A stretch of DNA of 52,968 nt from contig JAAYAL010000078.1 in assembly GCA_012719395.1 (NCBI GenBank), positions 1 through 52,968 on the forward strand, read 5' to 3'. A model generated the notes under the pieces. It was given only the letters and a program-made list of their open reading frames with translations, was not told the DNA's origin and did not search any database. Positions within the stretch are counted from its first letter, which is position 1. Each line of letters opens with the position of its first letter. The stretch comes from Gaiellales bacterium. GTDB taxonomy: Bacteria; Actinomycetota; Thermoleophilia; RBG-16-64-13. The position numbers were made by a program, and so were the translations under genes. This document shows, piece by piece, positions 14,768 to 23,326 of this stretch.

Positions 14768-17077
14768 CTAGGCGCACTTGGAATACCCGCACGCGCGGCA
14801 GACCACGCAGCCCCCTTCGTGCTCGATGGCCCCTCCGCACTCTGGACAGGCCCCCTGCGCGTAGGCAATGGGCATCTCCAGCTGCTCCACTTCCGTCTCG
14901 TGCTCGGCATACGGCATCTCCTGAAGGTACTTGTCGGCAATGGCCTTGGCAATGGCATCAGGGCAGGACAGGATTTGCCTGGGCCCCAGACCCAGCGGCA
15001 CGTGGCAGCGAATGCCTTTCAGCTGTTTGACGATCTTGTCCGGCGACGCGCCGTAGCGGAAGGCCAGTGATATGAGGCGCCCCATAGCCTCCGTGGAGGC
15101 AGAGGCGCAGCCACCCGCTTTCCCCATGTTGGCGAAGACCTCACGCGGACCCAAATCGTCCTCATTCACGGTCACGTAGAGGCTGCCGCAGCCGGTGATC
15201 TTCTCCCGCGTCTCACCGTGCAACACACCACCGCGGCTACCGCGGGGCGCCGCCGTGCGCTGCCCGCAGGTAGGGCAGAGGTCACCGGGCACGAATTCGG
15301 GCTTGTGACCGTTGCCCGACGCACCTCCCGCTTTCTTGACCTCCCCGATGCTGAGAACCTGGTCCACGCGAGAGCCGTCGCGGTAGATGGTCACGCCCTT
15401 GGCTCCCAGCTGGTAGGCCATCAGGTAGACGTTCTCCACCTCACTGGGGCCGGCGCTGTTGGGGAAGTTGACCGTCTTGGAGACTGCGTTGTCGGTGTGC
15501 TCCTGGAAAGCAGCCTGCATACGGATATGCCACTCCGGCGACACGTCATGCGCCGTGGCGAAGACCCGCTTCATGTCATCCGGCACACCCTCGATGTGGC
15601 GCAACGAACCTTTCGCGGCCACAGCGCGCATCAGCCCCGGGGAATAGAGGCCACGCGCCCTCGTGACCTCTTCGAAGAAGGGGTGGGCCTCCGGCAACTG
15701 GGTGTTGTCGAGCACGTTGCGAATGAAGGCAAGCGCAAACAGCGGCTCTATCCCGCTGGAGCTGCCGGCGATGATGCTGATGGTTCCCGTGGGGGCGATG
15801 GTGGTCAACGTGGCATTGCGCACCCGGCGCCCACGCGCCTCCCAGATGCTGCCCTCATAGTTGGGGAAGACTCCCCGCTCCTCAGCCAAGTCTTCCGAGG
15901 CCCTTATCGCTTCCGCATCGATGAATCCCATGACCTTGCGCGCCAACTCCTCGGCTTCCGGCGAGTCATATGGAATCCCCAGCCGCATGAGCATGTCCGC
16001 CCATCCCATGACTCCCAGCCCGATCTTCCGATTGCCCTTGGTCATGCGCTCGATCTCAGGTAGCGGATAGCGGTTCATATCTATCACGTTGTCCAGGAAC
16101 CGTACCGCGAGGCGCGTCACCCGGCGCAACTCGTCCCAGTCCACCTCCCCGTCCGTGACCATGAGCCGCAAATTGACGGATCCCAGATTGCAGGACTCAT
16201 ACGGCAGGAGCGGCTGCTCGCCGCAAGGGTTCGTGGACTCGATCTGCCCCACGTGCGGCGTGGGGTTATCGCGGTTCAGCCGATCCAGGAAGACAATCCC
16301 GGGCTCCCCGTTCTTCCACGCCAGATTGACGATGAGGTCGAAGACCTCGCGCGCCCTGTACCTGGCAACTTCCTGTCCGTCACGAGGGTTGCGCACGACG
16401 TATTCCCCGTTGTTGAGCACCGCCTGCATGAACTCCTCTGTCACGCCCACGGAGATATTGAAGTTGTTGAGGACTCCTTCGTCCTCCTTGGCGGTGATGA
16501 ACTCCAGGATATCCGGATGGTCAACACGGAGGATGCCCATATTGGCGCCCCGGCGGGTCCCACCCTGCTTGATGGTCTCCGTAGCCGTGTCAAACACTCG
16601 CATGAAGGACACCGGGCCGCTGGCCACTCCGTTGGTGGACTTCACAATGTCATTCTTGGGGCGCAGGCGGGAGAAGCTGAAGCCGGTGCCACCCCCCGAC
16701 TGGTGGACAAGCGCCGCATTCTTGATAGCGGTGAAGATGGACTCCATGCTGTCTTCCACCGGGAGCACGAAACAGGCAGACAGCTGCTGCAGGTCGCGAC
16801 CGGCATTCATGAGTGTGGGCGAATTGGGCAGGAACTTGAGGCCGGCCATGAGTTCGAAGAACTGAGCAGCCACACGATCCGGGTCCGCGCCCGGCTGATA
16901 ACCCCTCTCGGCTTGGGCAATGTTCTCCGCCACGCGCGCGAACATATCTGCCGCCGCCTCTACCGGGTTTCCCTCCTCATCTCGCTGCAGATACCTCTTC
17001 TGGAGGACAGTCACCGCACTGGGCGACAGGACGTTCTCCAAGGCTTTCGACAAAGCCCTCATCTGCGCCACCGTCAC
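14768..17077 (-). CDS. nrdJ: Adenosylcobalamin-dependent (class II) ribonucleotide reductase
   Basis: The 769-residue protein reduces ribonucleotides using coenzyme B12 and so needs no oxygen or activase. It shows LPNSPTLMNAGRDLQQLSACFVLP (first active-site Cys), GGTGFSFSRLRP, NPCGEQPLLPYESCNLGSVNL (NPCGE with catalytic Cys and Glu), IAPTGTISIIAGSSSGIEP, a TSCPD-type domain (ASASTEAMGRLISLAFRYG) and a C-terminal zinc-ribbon CPECGGAIEHEGGCVVCRACGYSKC. The terminal cysteines probably shuttle reducing equivalents from thioredoxin or glutaredoxin. The GTG start overlaps the nrdR stop (GTGA at 17077-17074). Co-transcription with nrdR and the NrdR boxes upstream indicate NrdR control. Confidence 0.97.
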   Translation of the reverse strand: MTVAQMRALSKALENVLSPSAVTVLQKRYLQRDEEGNPVEAAADMFARVAENIAQAERGYQPGADPDRVAAQFFELMAGLKFLPNSPTLMNAGRDLQQLSACFVLPVEDSMESIFTAIKNAALVHQSGGGTGFSFSRLRPKNDIVKSTNGVASGPVSFMRVFDTATETIKQGGTRRGANMGILRVDHPDILEFITAKEDEGVLNNFNISVGVTEEFMQAVLNNGEYVVRNPRDGQEVARYRAREVFDLIVNLAWKNGEPGIVFLDRLNRDNPTPHVGQIESTNPCGEQPLLPYESCNLGSVNLRLMVTDGEVDWDELRRVTRLAVRFLDNVIDMNRYPLPEIERMTKGNRKIGLGVMGWADMLMRLGIPYDSPEAEELARKVMGFIDAEAIRASEDLAEERGVFPNYEGSIWEARGRRVRNATLTTIAPTGTISIIAGSSSGIEPLFALAFIRNVLDNTQLPEAHPFFEEVTRARGLYSPGLMRAVAAKGSLRHIEGVPDDMKRVFATAHDVSPEWHIRMQAAFQEHTDNAVSKTVNFPNSAGPSEVENVYLMAYQLGAKGVTIYRDGSRVDQVLSIGEVKKAGGASGNGHKPEFVPGDLCPTCGQRTAAPRGSRGGVLHGETREKITGCGSLYVTVNEDDLGPREVFANMGKAGGCASASTEAMGRLISLAFRYGASPDKIVKQLKGIRCHVPLGLGPRQILSCPDAIAKAIADKYLQEMPYAEHETEVEQLEMPIAYAQGACPECGGAIEHEGGCVVCRACGYSKCA

Positions 17078-17532
17078 AGCGCGCCTCCTTCTGACAACCC
17101 GGCCAGTTCCCGCTCGAATTCCTCTACGCTCTCGAAGTGCCGGTAGACGGAAGCGAACCGCACGTAGGCTACCAGGTCAATGCCCTTCAACCTCTCCAGC
17201 ACCATCTCGCCCAGACGCTCCGACGTCACCTCGTATAACCCCTCGCGCCTGAGCTCCGCCTGCACGTCACCCACAACGTCCTCCAGGCGGTTCAACGCCA
17301 CCTCGCGCTTGCTACACGCCCGCAACAAGCCCCGCAAGAGCTTGTCCGACTGGAATGGCTCCACGCTGCCACCGCGCTTGGAGACCACGATGGGAATTTC
17401 CTCGATCTTCTCGTAGGTGGTGAAGCGCCGGCCACACTCAGCGCATTCCCGACGACGCCGGACAGCCTGCCCATCCGCATCACGCGAGTCAACCACCCGC
17501 GTCTCCACCTGGCCACAGTAAGGGCACCGCAC
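17074..17532 (-). CDS. nrdR: Transcriptional repressor NrdR
   Basis: The 152-residue protein starts MRCPYCG, with the four-cysteine zinc ribbon (CPYC...CAECGRRFTTYE) followed by an ATP-cone domain (VVSKRGGSVEPFQSDKLLRGL...). NrdR senses ATP/dATP and represses ribonucleotide reductase genes by binding paired NrdR boxes. GTG 17532 has AGGTGG 5 bases upstream and gives the usual N-terminus; GTG 17541 would add three residues. The gene leads the nrdR-nrdJ operon and has a matching box pair in its own upstream region, so it is probably autoregulated. Confidence 0.97.
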   Translation of the reverse strand: MRCPYCGQVETRVVDSRDADGQAVRRRRECAECGRRFTTYEKIEEIPIVVSKRGGSVEPFQSDKLLRGLLRACSKREVALNRLEDVVGDVQAELRREGLYEVTSERLGEMVLERLKGIDLVAYVRFASVYRHFESVEEFERELAGLSEGGAL

Positions 17533-17542
17533 GCGAACCACC

Positions 17543-17632
17543 TATCCCCATGGCCCTGCGGCCACACTAGTATCCCCACAGCGTACACAGTTTTCCACCG
17601 ATGCCACCCGGTTATCCCCAGGTTTATCCACA
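17543..17632 (+). promoter_or_regulatory. Cluster of DnaA-box-like sites upstream of nrdR
   Basis: TTATCCACA at 17624-17632 is a perfect DnaA box. TTATCCCCA (17612-17620) and TTTTCCACC (17591-17599) differ at one or two positions, and TATCCCCA cores recur at 17543-17550 and 17571-17578, all in the same orientation. They lie in the leader of nrdR and the perfect one overlaps the nearer NrdR box. Confidence 0.6.
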
Positions 17633-17675
17633 ATATGTGGTAGGCAGTCTTAACCTAACACACAACATGTTGACA
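17628..17675 (-). promoter_or_regulatory. Pair of NrdR boxes controlling nrdR-nrdJ
   Basis: CCACAATATGTGGTAG (17628-17643) and ACACAACATGTTGACA (17660-17675) each match the 16-bp NrdR box consensus (acaCwAtATaTwgtgt) at about 11-12 positions. They start 32 bp apart, three helical turns, which is the spacing seen for cooperative NrdR binding. Confidence 0.75.
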
Positions 17676-17815
17676 CGCAAGGACGGTTGACCCTGTCCAA
17701 CCCGGCAGGGAGACATCGGGCCTGGAGTTGAATCATAACGCCCAGAGCGGACGGAACGAGCGCGCACAGCAGCTCGGGCCGCGGCACCCACGGGGAGCCA
17801 CGGAAACACGCAACC

Positions 17816-20695
17816 TCAGCGCACGCGACCCTGTTTGGCGCTCAGCCGCTCTGTGCGCTGATATGACTGGAGGGAGATGGCAGCCTGCAGGCGATTCGAC
17901 ACGCCCAACTTGCGGAACAGCCGGTTGGTATGGGTCTTCACCGTCTTCTCCGTGATGTAGAGACGCGCGGCGATGGCTTTGTTGGGCATGCCCAGCCCGA
18001 TCAAGCGCAGGATCTCCATCTCGCGGCATGTCAGCGTGGCCACTCTGCGTCCCAGTTCGGCTTCTTCCTGCGTTTGAGGCTCACACGCCCGACGTGGCGG
18101 GCCTTGCTGCACACGAACACGAGAGGGACGCCCGAGCGCCACATCCAGCGGGTAAACATCCCCTTCCGCAAGTCGCCTATAGTGGGCCCTTGCCCTGGCC
18201 CCCAGCCGCGGAGCAATGACCTGTTCCACGAACTCCCCGCACCCCACCCGCCGGCACAATGCGAGAACCGGGGCGCAGACGGCGGCCTCCTGCAGAAGGA
18301 AGTGGAGATAGCCCCCTTCCTGGCACAGAGTCATGGCCTCGGAAAGCGCGGAGATGGCCGCCTTTTCGCGACCGGCACGCGCGTGCAGCCAGCCCTCGTA
18401 CAGCCTGGCGGTAGCAAGCACGAAACGTATGCCGCACTTACGCGACTGCGCTACCGCCTGCTCCAGGGCGGCCAAGGCCTCAACGTCGCGGCCGGCCACC
18501 GCGAGGTCCATGCCCACCGCGGCCATGGCCCGCACGATCTCGTACCAGGACAACTGATGTTCCTTGGACATGGCGAGGGCCAGTTGATGGTGGCCCAACG
18601 CCTTGTCTGTGCTGACACCGCGCCGGCAGATGTCTCCCAGCATGGTCTCCGCCCAGACCTCCGCCTCAACGTCACCGGCCGCCTGACTGAGGCGCACGGC
18701 CTCGCGAACACGGCGATGCCCATCACGAATCTCGCCAACACCAAGGCAGGCGCCGGCAGAGCACAGCAGAACGGGGGCCTGCATGAAGCTCCAGCCTCTT
18801 GCTCCCACCACCTCCAGCGCGGCCCGCGCCTTCGTGGACGCCTCTTGGTATTCGCCCAGCTCCACCAGGAGGGTCGCGGCCGTGTTAAGGGCGGTAGCAT
18901 GAAGCTCGAGCCCCAAATCCGTCGAGCGGCGAACGCCCCGCGCGGCGTAGCGAGCAGCCGTCTGATACTGGCCACGAAGAAAGAAGAGCCGAGCACGATA
19001 GATGTCTATCCGCGCCTCAATATGGGGCCTGTCCGCGGCAGGGTGCTGGGCCAGAGCCACCTCGAACCTCTCGACGGCCTCATCCCAGCGACAGAGATTG
19101 AGGAGAACTGTCCCCATGTTGCAAAGGACCTCCGACTTCTCGCTGGGGGTGGATGCCGTACCCTCGGCCCGACGCAGCACACTCAGGCTCTCCTCCCAAC
19201 GGCCGAGTACGTACAGGCACAATGCCTCGCCCAGCAGTGCCTGCAGCAGACCATCCCGTGACGGGGAATGACCCAGCAGACGCGCCGCGGAACGAAAGAG
19301 CGGGCGTGCTTCTTCGAACTTGGCCCTGGACTGCAGAAGCCGCGCTCTCACCATGAGGAGCCACGGATCCTGGGAGGTGACCTCTTCAGGGAGCCGGTCC
19401 AGCCACTGGGCATCCGCAAAGGGTAACGAGGCATTGAGGGCGGAGACGGCAAGGCGACGGAGTGGCCTCACCGCCTCCGCGATCCGCCCTTCGGCCAGAT
19501 AGATGGACACGGCATTCCGCAACCGCCCGGCCGCTTCCAGGTGACGCGCCGCGGCCAGCGCCAGAGAGGCCGCACCCTCAGCGTCACATCGTTGATGCTC
19601 GCGCTGAATGAAGCCCTTGAACAGCGGATGCAGGGAGAAGTTGCCATGCCCTGCCCTGGTCACGAAGAAGCCGCGCGCCGCCAGATCGCTCAGGATGGGC
19701 TCACCATCCTCCGGGAGGAATACCGCGTCCCGAGACAGGTTGACACGCGGCAACTGCGCCGCCGAGATCAGCACCTGGAACACAGCCGGGTCAAGACCGG
19801 CGATCACCTGGTTGGCGAGGTATTCATTCAGGTCCTTACCCTTACGCAGCAATCCGACCACCCGGCTGCGCTGGTCTGCCCCCGATCCCTGTCTCAGCCT
19901 CTCTCCCAACAGCACGAGAGCGACCGGCCAACCCTCACTCAACCTCCACAGGGTCCGGGATTCGGAGATGCCCAGGTGGACCCCCCAGCAATCCTGGGCC
20001 CACGTTGCCACCTCCTTTGGGGTCAGGCGCAACGAGCGGAGATTGAGCTCCAGCGACCGGCCGTGGGAACGGCAGGTTCGGAGCGACAGGGGGAGAGGGG
20101 AACGTGAAGCCAGAAGCAGGAGCCAGCCGGCAGGTAGGTGATCCGCCAGGACCTGCAGAAAGGCTGCCAAGTCCGGCTGAGCACCGACCACGTGGAGATC
20201 ATCCAAGGCGATGACCCCCTGAACCTGCCCCCGCCCACCGCGCGGCGACAGGCCGGCGAGCAACTCCACCACCCGCTCTGCCACGTAGGCGCCCAGCCCC
20301 GCCTGGTCCTGAGTGCAGGCAAGCTCCTGGAGCAACGGTGCGCAACCTGCTCTCAGCCGAAACTCCAGAGCAGACAGGAGGCTTGAGAAGACGGCCCGTG
20401 TGTCCTGGTCGCCCTCATCGGCGAGGAAGTACACGTTGCGCTCCGGGGAGAACCCGGTGATGATCTCCACCAGGGCCGCAGTCTTCCCGCACCCGGGGCC
20501 ACACACGAGCGACACCACCCCGCCTTGACCCAGCCCCGCGACCAGCTGGTGCAGGCGCGGGCGAGGGAGAAGGTACCCTTGCCAGGGTAGGCTGGTCTTG
20601 GCCAACAACCTGCCCATGTGTTCGACCTGCCCTGGTTCTGTTGCAGACAGCTCCAGCCTCTCCGCCGCTCCTGGTTCGATCAACGCGGTGGACAT
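17816..20695 (-). CDS. Large MalT-like LuxR-family transcriptional regulator (LAL type)
   Basis: The 959-residue protein has an N-terminal STAND-type ATPase with Walker A CGPGCGKTAALVE and Walker B VIALDDLHVV, a long TPR-like helical region (about residues 350-800) with repeated AxxxLxxG-type units, and a C-terminal LuxR HTH: LTCREMEILRLIGLGMPNKAIAARLYITEKTVKTHTNRLFRKLGV. Such regulators bind ATP and an inducer, oligomerise and activate transcription. ATG 20695 has GGAG 4 bases upstream and starts MSTALIEPG; the open frame continues upstream through ssb in another frame and is not coding there. The inducer and targets are not evident from neighbours. Confidence 0.93.
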   Translation of the reverse strand: MSTALIEPGAAERLELSATEPGQVEHMGRLLAKTSLPWQGYLLPRPRLHQLVAGLGQGGVVSLVCGPGCGKTAALVEIITGFSPERNVYFLADEGDQDTRAVFSSLLSALEFRLRAGCAPLLQELACTQDQAGLGAYVAERVVELLAGLSPRGGRGQVQGVIALDDLHVVGAQPDLAAFLQVLADHLPAGWLLLLASRSPLPLSLRTCRSHGRSLELNLRSLRLTPKEVATWAQDCWGVHLGISESRTLWRLSEGWPVALVLLGERLRQGSGADQRSRVVGLLRKGKDLNEYLANQVIAGLDPAVFQVLISAAQLPRVNLSRDAVFLPEDGEPILSDLAARGFFVTRAGHGNFSLHPLFKGFIQREHQRCDAEGAASLALAAARHLEAAGRLRNAVSIYLAEGRIAEAVRPLRRLAVSALNASLPFADAQWLDRLPEEVTSQDPWLLMVRARLLQSRAKFEEARPLFRSAARLLGHSPSRDGLLQALLGEALCLYVLGRWEESLSVLRRAEGTASTPSEKSEVLCNMGTVLLNLCRWDEAVERFEVALAQHPAADRPHIEARIDIYRARLFFLRGQYQTAARYAARGVRRSTDLGLELHATALNTAATLLVELGEYQEASTKARAALEVVGARGWSFMQAPVLLCSAGACLGVGEIRDGHRRVREAVRLSQAAGDVEAEVWAETMLGDICRRGVSTDKALGHHQLALAMSKEHQLSWYEIVRAMAAVGMDLAVAGRDVEALAALEQAVAQSRKCGIRFVLATARLYEGWLHARAGREKAAISALSEAMTLCQEGGYLHFLLQEAAVCAPVLALCRRVGCGEFVEQVIAPRLGARARAHYRRLAEGDVYPLDVALGRPSRVRVQQGPPRRACEPQTQEEAELGRRVATLTCREMEILRLIGLGMPNKAIAARLYITEKTVKTHTNRLFRKLGVSNRLQAAISLQSYQRTERLSAKQGRVR

Positions 20696-20795
20696 GTCAC
20701 TCCATTTTCCCCCACACCCGGGTTGGTTCCAACGCCGTGGCGGCCGGCCGTGCCCGCTGAGCGGCCATCGGCCGGCCGCCGCATCCCTGCGCCCC

Positions 20796-21083
20796 CTACA
20801 GATACTCAAGCCGCCTCGCCACGATGGACACGCTCCGCCGCTCTTCACCGTCCTTCTCGTAGGTGTCTTGGCGAAGCGACCCTTCCACAGCCACCCGGCG
20901 CCCCTTGCCCAGATGGTCAGCAGCGGTCTCTGCCTGCGTGTTCCAGGCCTTGATCCGGAAGAAGTCCGCCTCTTCCGCATTGCGGTCCACGGCCAGGATG
21001 AAGCTGCAGACCTTCGAACCCCCATTCACCTCCTTGAGATCCACGTCCGTGGCCAGTCTCCCCACCATCTGCACGCTGTTCAT
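20796..21083 (-). CDS. ssb: Short single-stranded DNA-binding protein (OB-fold only)
   Basis: The 95-residue protein is an SSB-type OB fold: MNSVQMVGRLATDVDLKEV, VCSFILAVDR, DFFRIKAWNTQAETAADHLGKGRRVAVEGSLRQDTYEKDG and VSIVARRLEYL. GGAG precedes the ATG. It ends right after the OB fold and lacks the flexible tail and acidic tip that most SSBs use to bind partner proteins, so it is probably an accessory paralogue rather than the replication SSB. It lies 100 bases upstream of the LuxR-family gene on the same strand. Confidence 0.92.
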   Translation of the reverse strand: MNSVQMVGRLATDVDLKEVNGGSKVCSFILAVDRNAEEADFFRIKAWNTQAETAADHLGKGRRVAVEGSLRQDTYEKDGEERRSVSIVARRLEYL

Positions 21084-21547
21084 TGACTACTCCTCATCTC
21101 CGTTGTCACCGGGGGACGCGCGCCCGCCGATGGCAGCGTAAGGGAGAGCAAGCGCCAGGAGAATACGACTTAAGTCCGATTCGGCTGCACACCACGCGCG
21201 CAGGCAAGGCTCAACCCCACTCGCGGCTCTGTCGATAGACGGAACATGAACATGATCCAGGGAGCCGGGAACGCAACAGAGATGAAAGACGTGATCACCC
21301 TCTCCGCCCTGATACTAGAGGTGCTGATCGAGGAACGGGGGAAGGGCGCTCCCTACTCACGCACGGTGGAGACAAACCATCCCGCCAGGTACGAGCCGCG
21401 GTGGTCCTGGGTGCAGCAGCTCGGGCCGCCCGGGTAGGCCGGGGCCCATCCAACCCGCAGACCCGGCGCCCGTAGTCCAAGCCGGTTATCATTTCTTGAG
21501 CGGATATCGCTTGAGCCACCGGCCACCGCGACGATCGGAGAGAGCCC
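21084..21547. other. 464-base intergenic region, no gene recognised
   Basis: This region separates divergent ssb and osmC-like genes. A 63-codon plus-strand frame at 21246-21437 starts with two close ATGs but has only a weak ribosome site, no recognisable family and no membrane or metal motif, so I do not call it. The far end (21480-21520) is relatively AT-rich and probably carries the promoter of the OsmC operon; no clear -10/-35 pair was picked. Confidence 0.5.
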
Positions 21548-21958
21548 ATGCGCATCGACGTATCCTTCCCCGGCGGGCTGCGCGTAGACGCCGCGCTGCG
21601 CGGATTCACCATCCACACCGATCAACCGCGGCCCGCGGGCGGTGAGGATTCGGCGCCCACTCCTTTCGAGTTGTTTCTGGCTTCCCTCGCCACCTGCGCC
21701 GGCATCTATATGCTTGGCTTCCTCAGGCAACGCCATCTCGACACAGAGCAGGCCGGCGTGACCATGTCGCTGGAACGCGATCGCGAGACTGGCATGGTGG
21801 GATTCGTGGAACTGGAGCTTCATGTCCCACCGGAGTTCCCGCAGAAGTACGCCGCCGCTCTTGTTCGCGCGGTGGAACTCTGCGCCGTCAAGAAGCATCT
21901 GCACCAACCGCCGGAGATCAGCGTGAAAGTCGTTGGGGGGCAGGGCGATGTCAACTAG
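21548..21958 (+). CDS. OsmC-family peroxiredoxin-like protein
   Basis: GGAGAG lies 5 bases before the ATG. The 136-residue protein has the OsmC/YhfA pattern TPFELFLASLATCAGIYMLGFLRQR with the first redox Cys (C50) and a second at LVRAVELCAVKKHL (C112), the two cysteines that reduce organic hydroperoxides or act in sulfur chemistry in this fold. Its last codons overlap the start of the CoA-disulfide-reductase-like gene (ATG at 21948 within ...GDVN), so the two are coupled and probably work in one thiol redox pathway. Confidence 0.92.
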   Translation: MRIDVSFPGGLRVDAALRGFTIHTDQPRPAGGEDSAPTPFELFLASLATCAGIYMLGFLRQRHLDTEQAGVTMSLERDRETGMVGFVELELHVPPEFPQKYAAALVRAVELCAVKKHLHQPPEISVKVVGGQGDVN

Positions 21959-23300
21959 GAGGCTGGTGGTTGTCGGCGGCAACGCCGCGGGGATGAGCGC
22001 GGCCTCTCAGGTGCGACGGCGTGATCGCACCCTCAGTATCGTCGTCTTCGAGAGCGGTCGGCACGTCTCGTACGCCGGCTGAGGCATCCCCTACTACGTC
22101 GGCCGGGTCGTCGACGATATCCAGAAGCTCATCCATCGCGAACCCTCCGCCTTCGAACGCCAGGGCATCCAGATCCGCCTGCTCACAGAGGTGCTCCGGC
22201 TGGACCTGAACCGCCGCCGCGTTGTCTACCGCCACCTCCCCACGGGAGCGGAGGGAAGCGAGCCCTTCGACTGCCTGTTGCTGGCCACGGGCAGCCGGCC
22301 ACTGCGGCCTCAACTGCCCGGCATAGATAGCCGGGGCGTGTTCGGGATCCGCACGCTGGACGACGCTGAGCGGCTGCGGCGATTCATCGACCGGGAACAG
22401 CCGCGCCGCGCCGCCGTGGTGGGGGCCGGCTACGTGGGAATGGAGATGGCAGATGCGTTGCGACGTCTGGGCCTGGAGGTGGACCTGGTAGGACGGTCCG
22501 CGGAAGTCATGGGCACGTTGGACGAGGAGATGGGACGCCTCGTCTCCCAGGCGGTGCGGGACACCGGAGTCACAACGTACTTGGGCCAAGTCGTCCGCCA
22601 CTTCGAGGTGGCGCAGGGCCGCGTGGCGGCGGTGGTCACGGACCAAAGGACGGTGCCTGCGGATCTGGTGGTCCTTGGTCTTGGTGTAGGACCAAATGCC
22701 GACCTCGCCAGAGAGGCAGGGCTTGGGCTGGGGGTACGAGGCTCAGTCAAGGTGGACGAGCAGCTGCGTACTTCTGAACCGGGCATCTGGGCCGCCGGCG
22801 ATTGTACCGAGTCATACGATCTGGTGGGGAGACGGCCGGTGTGGGCCTCGCTGGCGACGGCCTCCAACAAGACCGGCCGCATCGCCGGGCTCAACATCAC
22901 CGGCGGGGAGGTGAGCTTCCCCGGCATCCTGCAGACGGCCATGTCCGGCGTGGGCGCGGTGGAGGTGGCACGCACCGGACTGAGCTCCAGAGACGTGGAA
23001 GCTCTCGGCATCGCGGGCGAAGCGGAGCAGGTGGCCGCCACTACCGCGGCCGCCTACCTGCCTCACTCTCAAGCCATAGCGGTGCGCCTGCTGGGAGAGC
23101 GGGGGACAGGCAGATTGCTGGGAGGCCAGATCGTAGGCGGGCAAGGAGCAGCCAAGCGCATCGACACCGTGGCGGCCGCCATTCAGGGAAGGCTCTCGGT
23201 GGCCGACCTCATCGACCTGGACCTTGGGTACGCGCCACCTTTCTCACCCACCTGGGACCCCCTGCTGATCGCGGCTCGCCAACTGGCCAAGCGGCTGTAG
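21948..23300 (+). CDS. CoA-disulfide-reductase-like FAD-dependent oxidoreductase, predicted selenoprotein (Sec45)
   Basis: Reading from ATG 21948 through UGA 22080-22082 to TAG 23300 gives 450 residues, the usual CoADR/Nox length. The N-terminus has the FAD site VVVGGNAAGMSAASQVRRRD, then HVSYAG-U45-GIPYYVGR, where family members have SxxxCGxPYY with the single redox-active cysteine. Downstream are LLLATGSRPL, the NAD(P)H-binding VVGAGYVGMEMADALRRLGLEVDLV, GIWAAGDCTES and a C-terminal dimerisation domain ending DLGYAPPFSPTWDPLL. The enzyme would reduce CoA disulfide, polysulfide or a related disulfide with NAD(P)H through a selenolate. Ordinary gene calling would start at 22191 and lose the FAD site and active residue. 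A SECIS-like hairpin follows the UGA. Confidence 0.9.
22097..22116 (+). promoter_or_regulatory. Putative bacterial SECIS element for UGA 22080
   Basis: CGTCGGC pairs with GTCGACG (7 bp, one G-U) around the hexaloop CGGGTC. The stem begins 14 bases and the loop 21 bases after the UGA, with G at the second loop position, in line with bacterial SECIS elements. Confidence 0.68.
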
Positions 23301-23326
23301 ACGAGCGCCGAGACTGCCGCGCCGGC

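Noticed and set aside
17543-17632. DnaA-box cluster as the chromosomal origin
   Set aside because: No dnaA, dnaN, rpmH or AT-rich unwinding region is nearby; the sites lie in the nrdR leader, so a regulatory role fits better.
20696-21025. N-terminal extension of the LuxR-family regulator
   Set aside because: It runs across the ssb gene in a different frame and is Arg/Gly/Trp-rich shadow sequence; ATG 20695 has a ribosome site.
21246-21437. Small 63-residue protein between ssb and osmC
   Set aside because: Weak ribosome site, no family, no motif and no conserved context; could be chance.
10769-23300. UGA read as Trp or Gly throughout the genome
   Set aside because: UGA ends many clear genes here, for example gtrA (722-724), glutaredoxin (10770-10772) and the S-layer gene, including tight stop/start overlaps.
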